A model generated the notes under the pieces. That model saw only the letters and a list, made by a program, of their open reading frames with translations. It was not told the origin of the DNA and did not search any database. DNA of 64,000 bases. Origin: Planobispora rosea (GTDB lineage: Bacteria > Actinomycetota > Actinomycetes > Streptosporangiales > Streptosporangiaceae). Below are positions 15,829-24,675 of this stretch, in pieces. Both the position numbers and the translations under genes were made by a program. Each line of letters begins with the position of its first letter. Position 1 is the stretch's first letter. The stretch covers positions 1 to 64,000 of the forward strand of contig NZ_BMQP01000020.1 of assembly GCF_014648175.1 (NCBI RefSeq), in the 5' to 3' direction.

Positions 15829-16173
15829 CTATGTGAACTGGATGATCTGGAGGTAGTTCCCGTCCGGGTCCGTGAACGTGCCGAAGCGTCCGGAGGGACG
15901 GTCCGCGACGGGAACGAGCCACTCCACGCCGGCCGCCCGCAGTTGTGCCTCGGCGGCGTCGAAGTCGTCGACGTGGAAGTTGAGGATCATCCGGCCCGGC
16001 TCGTTGTTCTTCACGTCGACGTCGTCGCGCCGGTCGATGACCAGCATGAGGCCGCCGAGCTGGATCGGCCCCTCGCCCTCGTGCTCCGGTGCGAGCACTC
16101 TGCGGTACCAGTCACGCAGTTCCGCGGGCCGGGTGGTGCCGAGCAGGATGCTGCCGGGTGTCAGCGTCGTCAT
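15829..16173 (-). CDS. VOC family protein
   Basis: This 114-residue single-domain VOC protein starts MTTLTPGSILLGTTRPAELR. It contains LNFHVDDFDAAEAQLRAAGV and ends with TFTDPDGNYLQIIQF, the standard closing strand of glyoxalase/bleomycin-resistance folds. It lies 48 bases downstream of the SDR gene on the same strand, so it may be the third gene of an SRPBCC-SDR-VOC operon under the HxlR operator at 17504-17554. Substrate unknown. Confidence 0.85.
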   Translation of the reverse strand: MTTLTPGSILLGTTRPAELRDWYRRVLAPEHEGEGPIQLGGLMLVIDRRDDVDVKNNEPGRMILNFHVDDFDAAEAQLRAAGVEWLVPVADRPSGRFGTFTDPDGNYLQIIQFT

Positions 16174-16221
16174 CTGAGGTCTCCTCGTCGTCGTACGGAA
16201 TCGGTTTCACGGGCCGGTGAT

Positions 16222-16956
16222 TCACGCCTGTGATCCGGCGCGCCCGGCCGTCGCCATGGCGGCGTACTCGCGTTCCAGCGCCTTGGCCGGGCTGTTCCGC
16301 CAGCCGGCGGCCATGGTCTGTGACATGAGGTCGGGGAAGATGTCTTCCTCCTGGTTCTCCACGCCGTCGAAGATGGCTCGCGCGACCGATCCGGGCGAGG
16401 CCTTCGGGGCGTCGAACTCGCGGGACATGTCGGTGTCGGTCGGGCCGACGAAGACGGCATGGACCCGTACGCCCCGGCCGGCGAGAAGGGCCCGCTGCGA
16501 CTGCGTCAGGGAGAACGCGGCCGCCTTCGAGATCGAGTAGGCCGGGATGATCGGCAGCGGGGCGAAGGCCGTCACGGACAGATTGTTGACGACGGCGCCG
16601 CGTGAACGGACCAGCAGAGGCAGGAAGGCCTGTGTCAGGTCGTGGACGCCGAAGAGGTTGACGGCGAGGTGACGTTCGAGCACGGCGCGGTCGCTGAGAT
16701 CGTCGTAGGCCGCCGTGCCGGCGTTGTTGACGAGGATGTCGAGCGAGGACACCGGCCGGACGGCCTGCCGCAGCTGCGCCGCGTCGGTCACGTCGAGGAG
16801 CAGGGGGGTGACCCGTTCGTCCGGGTGGGTGAAGGGTTCACGCGTGCCGGCGTACACCCGGTGGGCGCCCCTGCGCAGGGCTTCCTCCAGCAGCGCCTGC
16901 CCGATGCCGCGGTTGGCGCCGGTGATCAGGACGGTCTTTCCCGTGATCGGGATCAT
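16222..16956 (-). CDS. Short-chain dehydrogenase/reductase
   Basis: This 244-residue classical SDR starts MIPITGKTVLITGANRGIGQ. It has the TGANRGIG cofactor motif, LDILVNNAG, and the catalytic Ser/Tyr/Lys set seen as NNLSVTAF and PAYSISKAA. VFVGPTDTDM matches the segment after the active site. The start is placed at ATG 16956, one base after the stop of the upstream SRPBCC gene, indicating translational coupling. It is most likely an NADP(H)-dependent oxidoreductase; the substrate is not evident. Confidence 0.9.
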   Translation of the reverse strand: MIPITGKTVLITGANRGIGQALLEEALRRGAHRVYAGTREPFTHPDERVTPLLLDVTDAAQLRQAVRPVSSLDILVNNAGTAAYDDLSDRAVLERHLAVNLFGVHDLTQAFLPLLVRSRGAVVNNLSVTAFAPLPIIPAYSISKAAAFSLTQSQRALLAGRGVRVHAVFVGPTDTDMSREFDAPKASPGSVARAIFDGVENQEEDIFPDLMSQTMAAGWRNSPAKALEREYAAMATAGRAGSQA

Positions 16957-16957
16957 G

Positions 16958-17515
16958 TCAGGCGCCGCTCGGGCCGGCATCGGCCAGGCCGGCGGCCTGA
17001 GGTGACCGCCTGGCGCGCAGCGCGGTGGCGGTGTCCTGATGGTCCGGAGCGTTCCCGTTCTCCTTCGGGTTCGGCCGGCCCTCCCCCTTGTCGATCAGAT
17101 CGCGCAGGCTGCCGCTGATGTAACCGCCCCAGGCGTTGGAGCACACGTCGTAGCACTCGTACTGCGGAACCAGGCCCACGTGGGTGAAGCGGACCTCGGC
17201 GCCGCCGTCCCCGCCGGAGATCTCGAAGACGATCTCGGTGTCCTTCCACTCGGACTGGTCGTCGATGAAGTCGAAGTGGTTGTCCAGGACGAGCCAGGTG
17301 ACCTTGCGTCCGGGCACGAGTTCCGTCACGCGGATCCGGCAGCGGTGGACGTCCTTGTAGTGGTAGTCGAACTCGCCCCCGACCTGGTCGGTGACGCCCT
17401 CGATCTCCTGTGACCACCAGCCGCGGACGTCGGTGACGGCCTCGAACGCCTCCTGGGGGGTCCGGTCCACGGTGAAGGCGATGGTGAAGTTCTGATCCCG
17501 ATGAGCTTGCGTCAT
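16958..17515 (-). CDS. SRPBCC/AHSA1-like ligand-binding protein
   Basis: This 185-residue protein has an SRPBCC (Bet v1-like) domain over about residues 8-145: FTIAFTVDRTPQEAFEAVTD, GWWSQEIEG, then DTEIVFEI and VRFTHVGLVP. A disordered polar tail of about 40 residues follows. Such proteins bind hydrophobic ligands or act with ArsR/HxlR-type regulators. Its ATG at 17513-17515 lies inside one arm of the HxlR operator, so repressor binding would cover the start codon. It is the first gene of an operon with the SDR and perhaps the VOC gene. Confidence 0.85.
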   Translation of the reverse strand: MTQAHRDQNFTIAFTVDRTPQEAFEAVTDVRGWWSQEIEGVTDQVGGEFDYHYKDVHRCRIRVTELVPGRKVTWLVLDNHFDFIDDQSEWKDTEIVFEISGGDGGAEVRFTHVGLVPQYECYDVCSNAWGGYISGSLRDLIDKGEGRPNPKENGNAPDHQDTATALRARRSPQAAGLADAGPSGA

Positions 17516-17554
17516 GCAAGCACCTTAAACTCAGGCGCTTGCATGACGCAAGCT
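17504..17554. promoter_or_regulatory. HxlR operator: perfect 17-bp inverted repeat
   Basis: AGCTTGCGTCATGCAAG (17504-17520) and CTTGCATGACGCAAGCT (17538-17554) are exact reverse complements separated by 17 bases. Each arm is itself a dyad (CTTGC-N5-GCAAG), so two HxlR dimers could bind. The site fills the divergent gap between the SRPBCC and HxlR genes and includes the SRPBCC start codon. The assignment to HxlR is inferred from position. Confidence 0.8.
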
Positions 17555-17563
17555 CTAGTTAGA

Positions 17564-18049
17564 ATGGGGCGCATGCTGGGGAAGACCTACGACTCGCAGG
17601 TGTGCTCGATCGCGCGCTCGCTGGAGGTGATCGGCGAACGCTGGAGCCTGCTGATCGTGCGCGACGCCCTGTTCGGGGGAGCCACCCGCTACAGCGACTT
17701 CCAGCGCAACCTCGGCATCGCGACCAACGTCCTCAAGTCCCGCCTCGACGGCTTCGTCGAGGCCGGGATCATGCGGCGCCACAGATACTCCGAGCAGCCC
17801 GAACTGCATGAGTACCTGCTGACCGAGAAGGGGCGGGCGCTCGCGCCCGCCCTGATCGCGCTCACCGAGTGGGGTGACCGGTGGGCGAGCGACGGGGAAC
17901 CGCCGATCCTCTACACCCACTCGGTGTGCGGCGCCGGAATCACCCAGCAGGTGGTGTGCGCCCACTGCGGCCGCGTGGACGACCCGGCCGAGATCCGGGC
18001 CGTGATCGGGCCCGGCATGCCCCCCGAACGCGCATCGCGGAAGGCGTGA
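17564..18049 (+). CDS. HxlR family transcriptional regulator
   Basis: This protein of about 161 residues has a winged-helix domain beginning YDSQVCSIARSLEVIGERWS, then LLIVRDALFGGATRYSDFQR and GIATNVLKSRLDGFVEAG. This is the typical HxlR/MarR-like pattern with the conserved early Cys that often senses electrophiles. The C-terminal extension has a CxxC-like pair (VVCAHCGRVDDPAE). It is divergent from the SRPBCC-SDR-VOC genes and probably controls them and itself through the 17-bp inverted repeat. ATG 17573 is an alternative start. Confidence 0.9.
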   Translation: MGRMLGKTYDSQVCSIARSLEVIGERWSLLIVRDALFGGATRYSDFQRNLGIATNVLKSRLDGFVEAGIMRRHRYSEQPELHEYLLTEKGRALAPALIALTEWGDRWASDGEPPILYTHSVCGAGITQQVVCAHCGRVDDPAEIRAVIGPGMPPERASRKA

Positions 18050-18073
18050 CCCTCCGGCCTCGCGGAGCCGCCG

Positions 18074-19366
18074 TCAGGCCGGGCGCTCCGGCAGGCGCTC
18101 GGTGATCCAGTCCGTCACCAGGGTGAGGACCCCGGGGTCGATGGGCCTGCGGAGCTGCTGCTTGTAGGTGTTCAGGCCACCGGGGCCCGCCTCGCGGCGG
18201 AGCAGATGGGTCAGGTCGGGCACCCGGACGGTCGTGACGTCGTCGCCGCCCGCCGTGGCGGCGACGACGTCGAGGTCCGCGGGGTCGGTCTGGACGTCCT
18301 TGGCGCCGGTGACGGCCAGGACCGGGACGCGCAGCCCGCGCAGGAGCGGCCCGGGGTCGAAGGCGATGAACTCGCGGTGCCAGCGCGCGTTCACCTTGCG
18401 CCCCTGGATCCGGGCGACGTCGGTCGTGCTCGCCTTGAAGGCGGCGATGGCCTCGTCCTGCTTCTCGAACAGGTCGGTGCGGAGCACGCGGAGCATCACC
18501 CGGACCGGCGCGGGCAGATCGCCGGCGATCTGCCGGGCCTGCCAGCGCAGGGTCTCCTCGCCCGTCTTCGCCATGCCCGCCAGCAGCACGAGCCCGGCCA
18601 GGCCGTCCTGCTCCGCCGCGCCGACGGCGGTGGCGATGACGGCTCCCTCGCTGTGGCCCGCCAGGAACACCGCCGCCGGGTCGACCTCCGTACGGCCCCG
18701 GAGCCAGGACAGCGCGGCCCTCGCGTCGTCGATGTTGTCGTTCAGGCCCGCGCTGAGGAAGTCGCCCTGCGACTCCCCCACACCGCGCTTGTCGTAGCGG
18801 AAGGAGGCCACGCCGGCGCGGGCCAGGGCGTGCGCGAGGTCGCGGCTGACCCCGAGGGGCATGCGCTTGTGGTCGGCGTCCCGGTCCATGGGTCCCGAGC
18901 CCGTCATGATCACCACCGCAGGGTGCGGCCCCGGACCGGAGGGCAGGGCCAGCGTGCCGCCGAGGACCAGACCGCCGGAGCGGAAGGTGACGCGCTCCTC
19001 GGTGACCGGCGCGGGCAGGCCGGCCCACTCGCGGATGCGCCCGGCGAGCTCCGCCGCGTTCTCGTCGCTGACCAGCAGCTCGTCGTAGTCGGCCCCGTCC
19101 AGGGTCACCCGTACGGCGGGCACGTCCCGGTGGGCGACCACGAACGTCCGGCGGCCCGGGCTCCGCCAAGTCCCGATCTTGATCCGTCCCGGCAGGGCCA
19201 GGCCGGGGGAGCGCAGGCCGCGGGCGTGCGCCACCGCGTTCTCCACGACGGCGACCTCGCGGACCGCGGCGCGCGGCATACGGAGGTCGCCGTGCAGACC
19301 CGCGGCCTTCTCGCCCTGGCTGAGTGCCAGCACCAGCTCGCCCCCGGTGATCGTCATCGTCGCCAT
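18074..19366 (-). CDS. Alpha/beta hydrolase (dienelactone/S9-like) with N-terminal extra domain
   Basis: This 430-residue cytoplasmic protein has a beta-rich domain of about 115 residues at the N-terminus (PGRIKIGTWRSPGRRTFVVA), resembling a PH-like fold. A full alpha/beta hydrolase follows. It has an oxyanion turn near VVIMTGSGPMDRD, the RYDKRGVGES strand, the nucleophile elbow LAGHSEGA, LAVTGAKDVQTDP (acid) and LTHLLRR (His). Esterase or peptidase activity is likely. It is divergent from the HTH gene at 19444, with an operator-like dyad between them. Confidence 0.88.
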   Translation of the reverse strand: MATMTITGGELVLALSQGEKAAGLHGDLRMPRAAVREVAVVENAVAHARGLRSPGLALPGRIKIGTWRSPGRRTFVVAHRDVPAVRVTLDGADYDELLVSDENAAELAGRIREWAGLPAPVTEERVTFRSGGLVLGGTLALPSGPGPHPAVVIMTGSGPMDRDADHKRMPLGVSRDLAHALARAGVASFRYDKRGVGESQGDFLSAGLNDNIDDARAALSWLRGRTEVDPAAVFLAGHSEGAVIATAVGAAEQDGLAGLVLLAGMAKTGEETLRWQARQIAGDLPAPVRVMLRVLRTDLFEKQDEAIAAFKASTTDVARIQGRKVNARWHREFIAFDPGPLLRGLRVPVLAVTGAKDVQTDPADLDVVAATAGGDDVTTVRVPDLTHLLRREAGPGGLNTYKQQLRRPIDPGVLTLVTDWITERLPERPA

Positions 19367-19402
19367 CGTGCTCCCTTTCCTTCGCTACCGGCCATGATTA
19401 TT

Positions 19403-19432
19403 CTCATTTTTGAGATTGATGTCAAATATGAG
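19403..19432. promoter_or_regulatory. AT-rich inverted repeat between hydrolase and HTH regulator
   Basis: CTCATTTTTGA (19403-19413) and TCAAATATGAG (19422-19432) are inverted repeats with one mismatch, separated by 8 bases. They sit in the 77-base divergent gap, 11 bases before the regulator start. The local AT content is far above average, marking the promoter. The site is probably bound by the 19444 regulator. Confidence 0.65.
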
Positions 19433-19443
19433 AGTGTTAGGTC

Positions 19444-19974
19444 ATGAAGACGACGGCTGATCTGCTCCTGCATCCGGTACGGCTCCGCATCGTCCAGGCG
19501 CTGCTGGGCGACCGCCGCATGACCACCGCGGCCCTCGCCGCCGAACTCTCCGACGTCTCCACCGCCACGCTCTACCGGCACGTCGCCACCCTGACCGACG
19601 CCGGGGTCCTGGAGGTGGTGGACGAGCAGCGGGTGCGCGGCGCGGTGGAGCGCACCTACGCGCTGCGCCTGTCCGCGGCCCAGGTCGCGGAGGAGGACCT
19701 GCTGGCGATGTCGCCGGAGGATCACCGGCGGGCGTTCATGGGGTTCGTGGCGGGGCTGCTCGCCGACTTCGACCGCTACACCGGGCGCGGGGACGTCGAT
19801 CTGCGGCGGGACGGCGTCGGATACCGCCACGCCGCGCTGTGGCTCTCCGACGAGGAACTGGCCGAGTTCGCCGCCGACCTCCGGCGGGTGGTGGAGGCCA
19901 GGGCCGGCCACGGCCCCGGGGACGGCCGGGTCAGGAGGATCTTCACCACGGTGCTGATGCCGTCCACTCCGTGA
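19444..19974 (+). CDS. ArsR-like winged-helix regulator
   Basis: The protein has 176 residues. The N-terminal winged helix reads LLHPVRLRIVQALLGDRRMT, with recognition region VSTATLYRHVATLTDAGVLE and wing VRGAVERTYAL. The C-terminal helical part (FVAGLLADFDRYTGRGDVDL) resembles YdfF/HTH_20-type regulators that contact a ligand. It is most likely the repressor of the divergent hydrolase gene at 18074-19366. Confidence 0.87.
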   Translation: MKTTADLLLHPVRLRIVQALLGDRRMTTAALAAELSDVSTATLYRHVATLTDAGVLEVVDEQRVRGAVERTYALRLSAAQVAEEDLLAMSPEDHRRAFMGFVAGLLADFDRYTGRGDVDLRRDGVGYRHAALWLSDEELAEFAADLRRVVEARAGHGPGDGRVRRIFTTVLMPSTP

Positions 19975-20054
19975 CCGTCCGAGGCGGGTGACGGTCCGGA
20001 GTGCGTGAGGGTCCGGTGGGCTCTCGGCCGGAGCGGGTGAGAGCCCGGGGGCTC

Positions 20055-20855
20055 TCAGTCGGGGTGGTGCTGGTGCTGCAGGTAGGCGGCCGTCTCGGGG
20101 TTCGCCGGGAAGTAGGCCTCGATGGCGAGCTCGGCCACGGTGATGTCCATGGGATGGCCGAAGGTGGTCATCGTGCTGAAGAAGACCAGCTCACGATAGC
20201 CGCGGCGGAGCCGGAGCGGGATCACGATCTGTCCCGGACCCGGGCTGATCTCGGGCTCCGGTTGGTCGCACGGATAGTCGTCGAGCTCCCGCCAGAGCGC
20301 GGTCAGGTCGGGATCGGCGGTCAGGCTGATCTGATGGCGGAGCCGGTGGAGGAGGTGCGCCCGCCATTCGCCCAGGTTGAGGATGCGGTGGGCCATGCCC
20401 CGGGGGTGCAGGCTCAGCCGGAGCACGTTGACCGGGGGTTCGAGCAGCTCGGGCGCGACGCCGCGGAGCAGCAGCCCGGTTGCGGAGTTGCGGTCCACGA
20501 GGTTCCAGCGCTGGTCGACGACCACGGCGGGGTACGGCTGGTGCCCGCTCAGCACCTGGCCCAGCGCCTCCCGGACCGAGACCATCTCCGGGGAGTTCAG
20601 CGGGGTCTCGGCGTAGACCGGGGCGAACCCGCCGGCGAGCAGGAGCCGGTTGCGCTCACGCAGGGGCAGGTCGAGTTCGTCGGCGAGGTGGAGGATCATG
20701 CTCCGGCTCGGTTTGGACCGGCCCGTCTCCACGAAGCTCAGATGACGGGTGGAGATGTCGGCCTGGATGGAGAGGTCCAGCTGGCTCATCCTGCGCCGTT
20801 CCCGCCACTGGCGCAGCAGCTCGCCGACTGGCCGGTTTCCGCTCGCGGTGGTCAC
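20055..20855 (-). CDS. XRE-family regulator with MmyB-like ligand-binding domain
   Basis: This protein of about 266 residues has an N-terminal HTH_31/XRE domain: GELLRQWRERRRMSQLDLSI, then TRHLSFVETGRSKPSR. The C-terminal MmyB-like PAS fold reads YPAVVVDQRWNLVDRNSATG and LVFFSTMTTFGHPMDITVAE. It is a very common actinomycete regulator type that binds fatty-acid-like ligands and often controls an adjacent SDR or oxidoreductase; none is directly adjacent here. GTG 20855 is preferred to upstream TTG 20873 or GTG 20864, but no start has a clear ribosome-binding site. Confidence 0.88.
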   Translation of the reverse strand: MTTASGNRPVGELLRQWRERRRMSQLDLSIQADISTRHLSFVETGRSKPSRSMILHLADELDLPLRERNRLLLAGGFAPVYAETPLNSPEMVSVREALGQVLSGHQPYPAVVVDQRWNLVDRNSATGLLLRGVAPELLEPPVNVLRLSLHPRGMAHRILNLGEWRAHLLHRLRHQISLTADPDLTALWRELDDYPCDQPEPEISPGPGQIVIPLRLRRGYRELVFFSTMTTFGHPMDITVAELAIEAYFPANPETAAYLQHQHHPD

Positions 20856-20930
20856 GCAACCCACGATAACCAACGGTGATCGACGTAACCATTACCGCTT
20901 ATGTAATGAAGATGATGATGTGAGGCTCCG

Positions 20931-22229
20931 TCAGGCGAGGTGGGCGGACTCCAGCGCCGCGCGGATCTCGACCGCCGGGTCGCCCTCGTGGTAGATCCGC
21001 TCGCTGGTCTCGATGCCGTCGAGGAATTCCTGGTAGCGCACGGCGTACATCAGATGGGCCAGCGGTTCGGCCAGCGCCAGCGCCCTGACCGGATCGGAAC
21101 CCGGCACGCGCGCCGACCAGGCGGAGATCCACGCCTGTTCCCGCTCCGTCCGGTGGGGGCCGGGCCGGAAGTCCCGCACGCGCAGGCCGTCCAGCACGGG
21201 ATGCCCGATGTGGCTGTCGGCGAAGTCGACGACGGCCGAGCGGAGCCCGCCGGAGCGCCAGTTGCCGGAGTGGAAGTCGGCGTGCACGAGCGTGTCCGGC
21301 AGGCCGCACTCCTCGATCGCGGAGATCCGCGCGGGCAGCGCGTCGGCCAGCCGCCACGCCGCCGAGAGCTCGTCCCCGGTCAGCCCGGCCGCCGCCTCAC
21401 CGTCCAGCAGCCCGCGCACCCGCCCGGCCAGGACCGGCAGCCGCCGGTCGGGCAGCCCCTCGGGGACTCCGGCCGGGTGTCCCGCGGGTGCCGTCCGCGT
21501 CGCGCCCGGGTGTTCCGCGGGTGCCGTCCGCGCCGTCTCCACGTGTACGGCGAGCGCGGCCTGCGCCGCGACCCAGCGGCCGATCACCGTCCGGATCACC
21601 TCCGGGGAGGCGTCCCAGCAGTCCTCTCCGGGCACGTGCTCCAGCAGGGTCCAGCCCCGTCCCGGTTCCGCCGCCACGACGCCGGGCACGATCCCCGGGT
21701 CCACGCCCGCGACCAGGCCGATCGCGCTCGCCTCCGGCGTGGCGAACTCCGGGGTCGTCTTCAGCCACGCCGGACCGGCGGAGGTGGGGATGCGGAACAG
21801 TCCCGCCAGGTTCCAGGTCTTGATCTGCCGCACCGCCCCGGTCACCGGCCGGTCCGCCGCACCGAGCGACGCGCGGGCCCACTCCAGCGCCTCCCGCAGT
21901 CCGGCGGCGGTCGCCCAGCCGGCCCGCCGGGCAGCGGGACGGAACAGGTCCCCGTGATCGGACGGAGGCGGGCCGAGAAGGCCGCCGCGCGGCCGCTCGA
22001 AGGCCTCGACGTGGTAGGTGACGTGCCCGTCCCTGGCACCCTCCCCGCCGTCGACGCCGATCAGGCGCAACACCATGACCGGCACGCCGAGGGCCGCCGT
22101 CAGGTGCGCGACGACCGACTCGGCCTCCGCCCACCAGGGGATGTCCAGCGCGAAGGGGCCGAAGGTCCCCAGGCATTCGTCTCCCGCGGTCACCACCGCG
22201 CCGGCCGTACGGCCCCGCACCCGATCCAT
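20931..22229 (-). CDS. APH family phosphotransferase-like protein
   Basis: This 432-residue protein has a C-terminal aminoglycoside phosphotransferase/choline-kinase fold. GRGWTLLEHVPGEDCWD covers the hinge, PDTLVHADFHSGNWRS is the Brenner catalytic loop (HADFHSGN), and AVVDFADSHIGHPVLDGLR is the metal-binding segment. The N-terminal 140 residues are family-specific. A low-complexity insert (ARTAPAEHPGATRTAPAGHP) separates the lobes. ATG 22229 is chosen because GGAGAG lies nine bases before it. The substrate (drug or small molecule) is not determinable. Confidence 0.85.
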   Translation of the reverse strand: MDRVRGRTAGAVVTAGDECLGTFGPFALDIPWWAEAESVVAHLTAALGVPVMVLRLIGVDGGEGARDGHVTYHVEAFERPRGGLLGPPPSDHGDLFRPAARRAGWATAAGLREALEWARASLGAADRPVTGAVRQIKTWNLAGLFRIPTSAGPAWLKTTPEFATPEASAIGLVAGVDPGIVPGVVAAEPGRGWTLLEHVPGEDCWDASPEVIRTVIGRWVAAQAALAVHVETARTAPAEHPGATRTAPAGHPAGVPEGLPDRRLPVLAGRVRGLLDGEAAAGLTGDELSAAWRLADALPARISAIEECGLPDTLVHADFHSGNWRSGGLRSAVVDFADSHIGHPVLDGLRVRDFRPGPHRTEREQAWISAWSARVPGSDPVRALALAEPLAHLMYAVRYQEFLDGIETSERIYHEGDPAVEIRAALESAHLA

Positions 22230-22296
22230 CCCGCAAGTCTCTCCGCTCACCTGCGGCGACGGCGAACGATTATCCGCGCCCGCCCCGCCCCCACGG

Positions 22297-24507
22297 TCAG
22301 CGGCGGCGGATCTTGGATGCGAGGCGGCCGGCGATGCGCTCCCACTCGCTGCCGAAGGGGTTGTCCTGGACGAGGTAGGTCCAGGTGGCGGTGGGGCGCT
22401 TCAGCCCCTCCTCATCGAGGTCGAGACCGCCGGCGGTGACCGGGGCGGACCCGAAGGTCGCCACCGAGCGGGACTCGATCTCGGCGAGCAGGCGCTGGTA
22501 GGCGGTCACGGCCTCCTTGTGGAACTCGTCGAGGGGGCTGGCGCGGCCCAGCACGCGCAGGTGGATGCCCTCACGCACCTCGGCCAGGTGGGCCAGGTGC
22601 TCCGACCAGCAGCGGTCGAGATGGAAGAGCACGACCTGCCGGGCGGAGGCGTGCGCCGCCTCCTCGCCCGCCGCCTCGACCAGCTCGGCCCACCGCTCGG
22701 GGAGCGCCGCCGCCATGGCGTCCCCGGCGGTCCGGTCGCGCAGGACCCGGCCGCGGCGCTCCAGGACCTCGTCCCGCTGGCGTTCCAGCAGCCGGGTGTA
22801 GCGCCAGGTGTTGCGGTGGATCTGGGCGTTGACGCCCTCGGCGACGCGCTGGGCGTGCGCGACGAGCCGCTGGGTGGGCACCCCCGAGGTGTACTCGTCG
22901 GAGACGTAGTGGGTGATCAGGTCGTCCTCGCCGCTCACGAAGAAGACCGAGCCGCCGGGGTCGCCCTGCCGCCCGGCGCGCCCGCGGAGCTGGTCGTCCA
23001 GGCGGCTGCTGGTGTGCCGGCCGGAGCCGATGACGTACAGCCCGCCGAGGTCGTCGACTCCCTCGCCGAGCCGGATGTCGGTGCCGCGCCCGGCCATCTG
23101 GGTGGAGACGGTGATCGCCCCGCGTTCCCCGGCCGCGGCGATGATCGACGCCTCCTCGGCGTCGTTCTTGGCGTTGAGCACGACGCACTCCAGGCCCCGG
23201 CCGGACAGGTTCAGGGCGAGCCGCTCGGACTCGGCCACGTCGAGGGTCCCGACCAGGATCGGCCGGCCGGTGGAGTGCGCCTCGACGATCTCCTCGACCA
23301 GCGCCCGGTCCCGGTCCATGGCGAACTCGAACAACCGGTCCGGCGCGTCCTCGCGGACGATCGGCCGGTTCGGCGGGACGGCGGCCACCTTCAGGCCGTA
23401 GAACTCGCGCAGCTCGTCGCCGACGGCCACGGCCGTGCCGGTCATGCCGCACCGCTCGGGATAGCGGGTGATCAATCCCTGGACCGTGATGGAGTCGAGG
23501 ATCTCGCCGGTCTCCGAGGCCGGCAGCGCCTCCTTGGCCTCGACCGCCGCCTGCAGGCCGTCCGGCCAGCGCTGCAGCAGCGCCACCCGGCCCCGGGACG
23601 GGTTGATCAGGTGGACCCTGCCGTCCCGCACGATGTAGTCGACGTCCTTGGTCAGCAGGGCGTGGGCGTGCAGGGCGAGGCTCACCTCGGCCAGGGTCGC
23701 GGGTTCGTTGTAGAGCTCGACGTCCAGCGCCCGCTCGACGGTGTCGATGCCCTTGGAGGTGAGGTGGACGTTGCGCCTCTGGTCGTCGGCCTCGTAGTGG
23801 TACCCGCTGACCAGCTGCCGGACCAGCGCCGCCATCTCGGGCACCGCGTCACCCGGGTCGGTCGCCCCGGCCAGCACCAGCGGCACCCGGGCCTCGTCCA
23901 CCAGCACCGAGTCGGCCTCGTCCACCAGCGCGACCTCCGGCGGGGGCACGACGATGTCGGCCACGTCGGTGCGGAGCCGGTCGCGCAGCACGTCGAAGCC
24001 GATCTCGCTGACCGACCCGTACGTCACGTCCCGGGAGTACGCCTCACGGCGCTCCTGCGGGGTGGAGGTCTGGTCGATCCAGCCGACCGAGACGCCCAGC
24101 GCGGTGTAGAGCGGCTCCATCCACTCGGCGTCGCGGCGGGCCAGGTAGTCGTTGACGGAGATCACATGGACCCGCCGGCCCCGCAGCGCGTATCCGGCGG
24201 CGGCGATGGCCCCGGACAGGGTCTTGCCCTCGCCGGTGGCCATCTCGGCGACGTTGCCGGACAACATGGCGAGCGTGCCGACCAGTTGCACGTCGTACGG
24301 GCGCAGCCCGAGGGTCCGGTCGGCGGCCTCGCGTGCGATCGCGCAGAACTCCGCCAGGTCGTCCATCGAGGGGGCGGGCAGCTCCGCGAGGCCCTTCAGG
24401 CGCTCCTCGTGGGCCCGGGCCGCCGCCACGACCCGCTCGTACGGGGTCAGGTCGACGGATCCGGGGCGTTCCAGGAACCGCCTGATGCGCTGCTTTATCG
24501 AGGCCAC
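22297..24507 (-). CDS. secA2: Accessory Sec translocase ATPase SecA2
   Basis: This SecA-type motor of about 736 residues has Walker A MATGEGKT, the DEAD motif VALVDEADSVLVDEARVPLV, and helicase motifs TMAGRGTDI-like QMAGRGTDIRLGEG and QLRGRAGRQGDPGG. It lacks the C-terminal zinc-binding SEC-C tail of housekeeping SecA and is shorter, as in mycobacterial-type SecA2. It would power export of a subset of proteins at the membrane. GTG 24507 is chosen because GGAGGG precedes it and SecA homology starts there; the frame stays open upstream through a low-complexity repeat. No SecY2 or accessory Sec gene is adjacent. Confidence 0.9.
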   Translation of the reverse strand: MASIKQRIRRFLERPGSVDLTPYERVVAAARAHEERLKGLAELPAPSMDDLAEFCAIAREAADRTLGLRPYDVQLVGTLAMLSGNVAEMATGEGKTLSGAIAAAGYALRGRRVHVISVNDYLARRDAEWMEPLYTALGVSVGWIDQTSTPQERREAYSRDVTYGSVSEIGFDVLRDRLRTDVADIVVPPPEVALVDEADSVLVDEARVPLVLAGATDPGDAVPEMAALVRQLVSGYHYEADDQRRNVHLTSKGIDTVERALDVELYNEPATLAEVSLALHAHALLTKDVDYIVRDGRVHLINPSRGRVALLQRWPDGLQAAVEAKEALPASETGEILDSITVQGLITRYPERCGMTGTAVAVGDELREFYGLKVAAVPPNRPIVREDAPDRLFEFAMDRDRALVEEIVEAHSTGRPILVGTLDVAESERLALNLSGRGLECVVLNAKNDAEEASIIAAAGERGAITVSTQMAGRGTDIRLGEGVDDLGGLYVIGSGRHTSSRLDDQLRGRAGRQGDPGGSVFFVSGEDDLITHYVSDEYTSGVPTQRLVAHAQRVAEGVNAQIHRNTWRYTRLLERQRDEVLERRGRVLRDRTAGDAMAAALPERWAELVEAAGEEAAHASARQVVLFHLDRCWSEHLAHLAEVREGIHLRVLGRASPLDEFHKEAVTAYQRLLAEIESRSVATFGSAPVTAGGLDLDEEGLKRPTATWTYLVQDNPFGSEWERIAGRLASKIRRR

Positions 24508-24675
24508 GTTCCCTCCAACGCCCGCTTGCGGGACTGCGTTCCCGCGGTGTTCCCCGGCGCTGTTCCCGTGGTGTTCCCCGGTGCTCCCGCGCCGCGTTCC
24601 ACGGTGTTCCCGCCGTCCGTCCACCGTACCGGCCGGAATGGATCACGCTCACGGCGGAGTCCCGGCCGGGGAGGG
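24508..24675. repeat. Imperfect repeats upstream of secA2
   Basis: The 168-base gap carries imperfect repeats of CGGTGTTCCC (for example near 24544, 24571 and 24612) within about 24536-24620. They keep an open frame on the secA2 strand (EHRGN-like repeats), but no coding function is likely. The gap also holds the 3' region of the PucR gene transcript-upstream boundary and the secA2 promoter. Confidence 0.45.
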
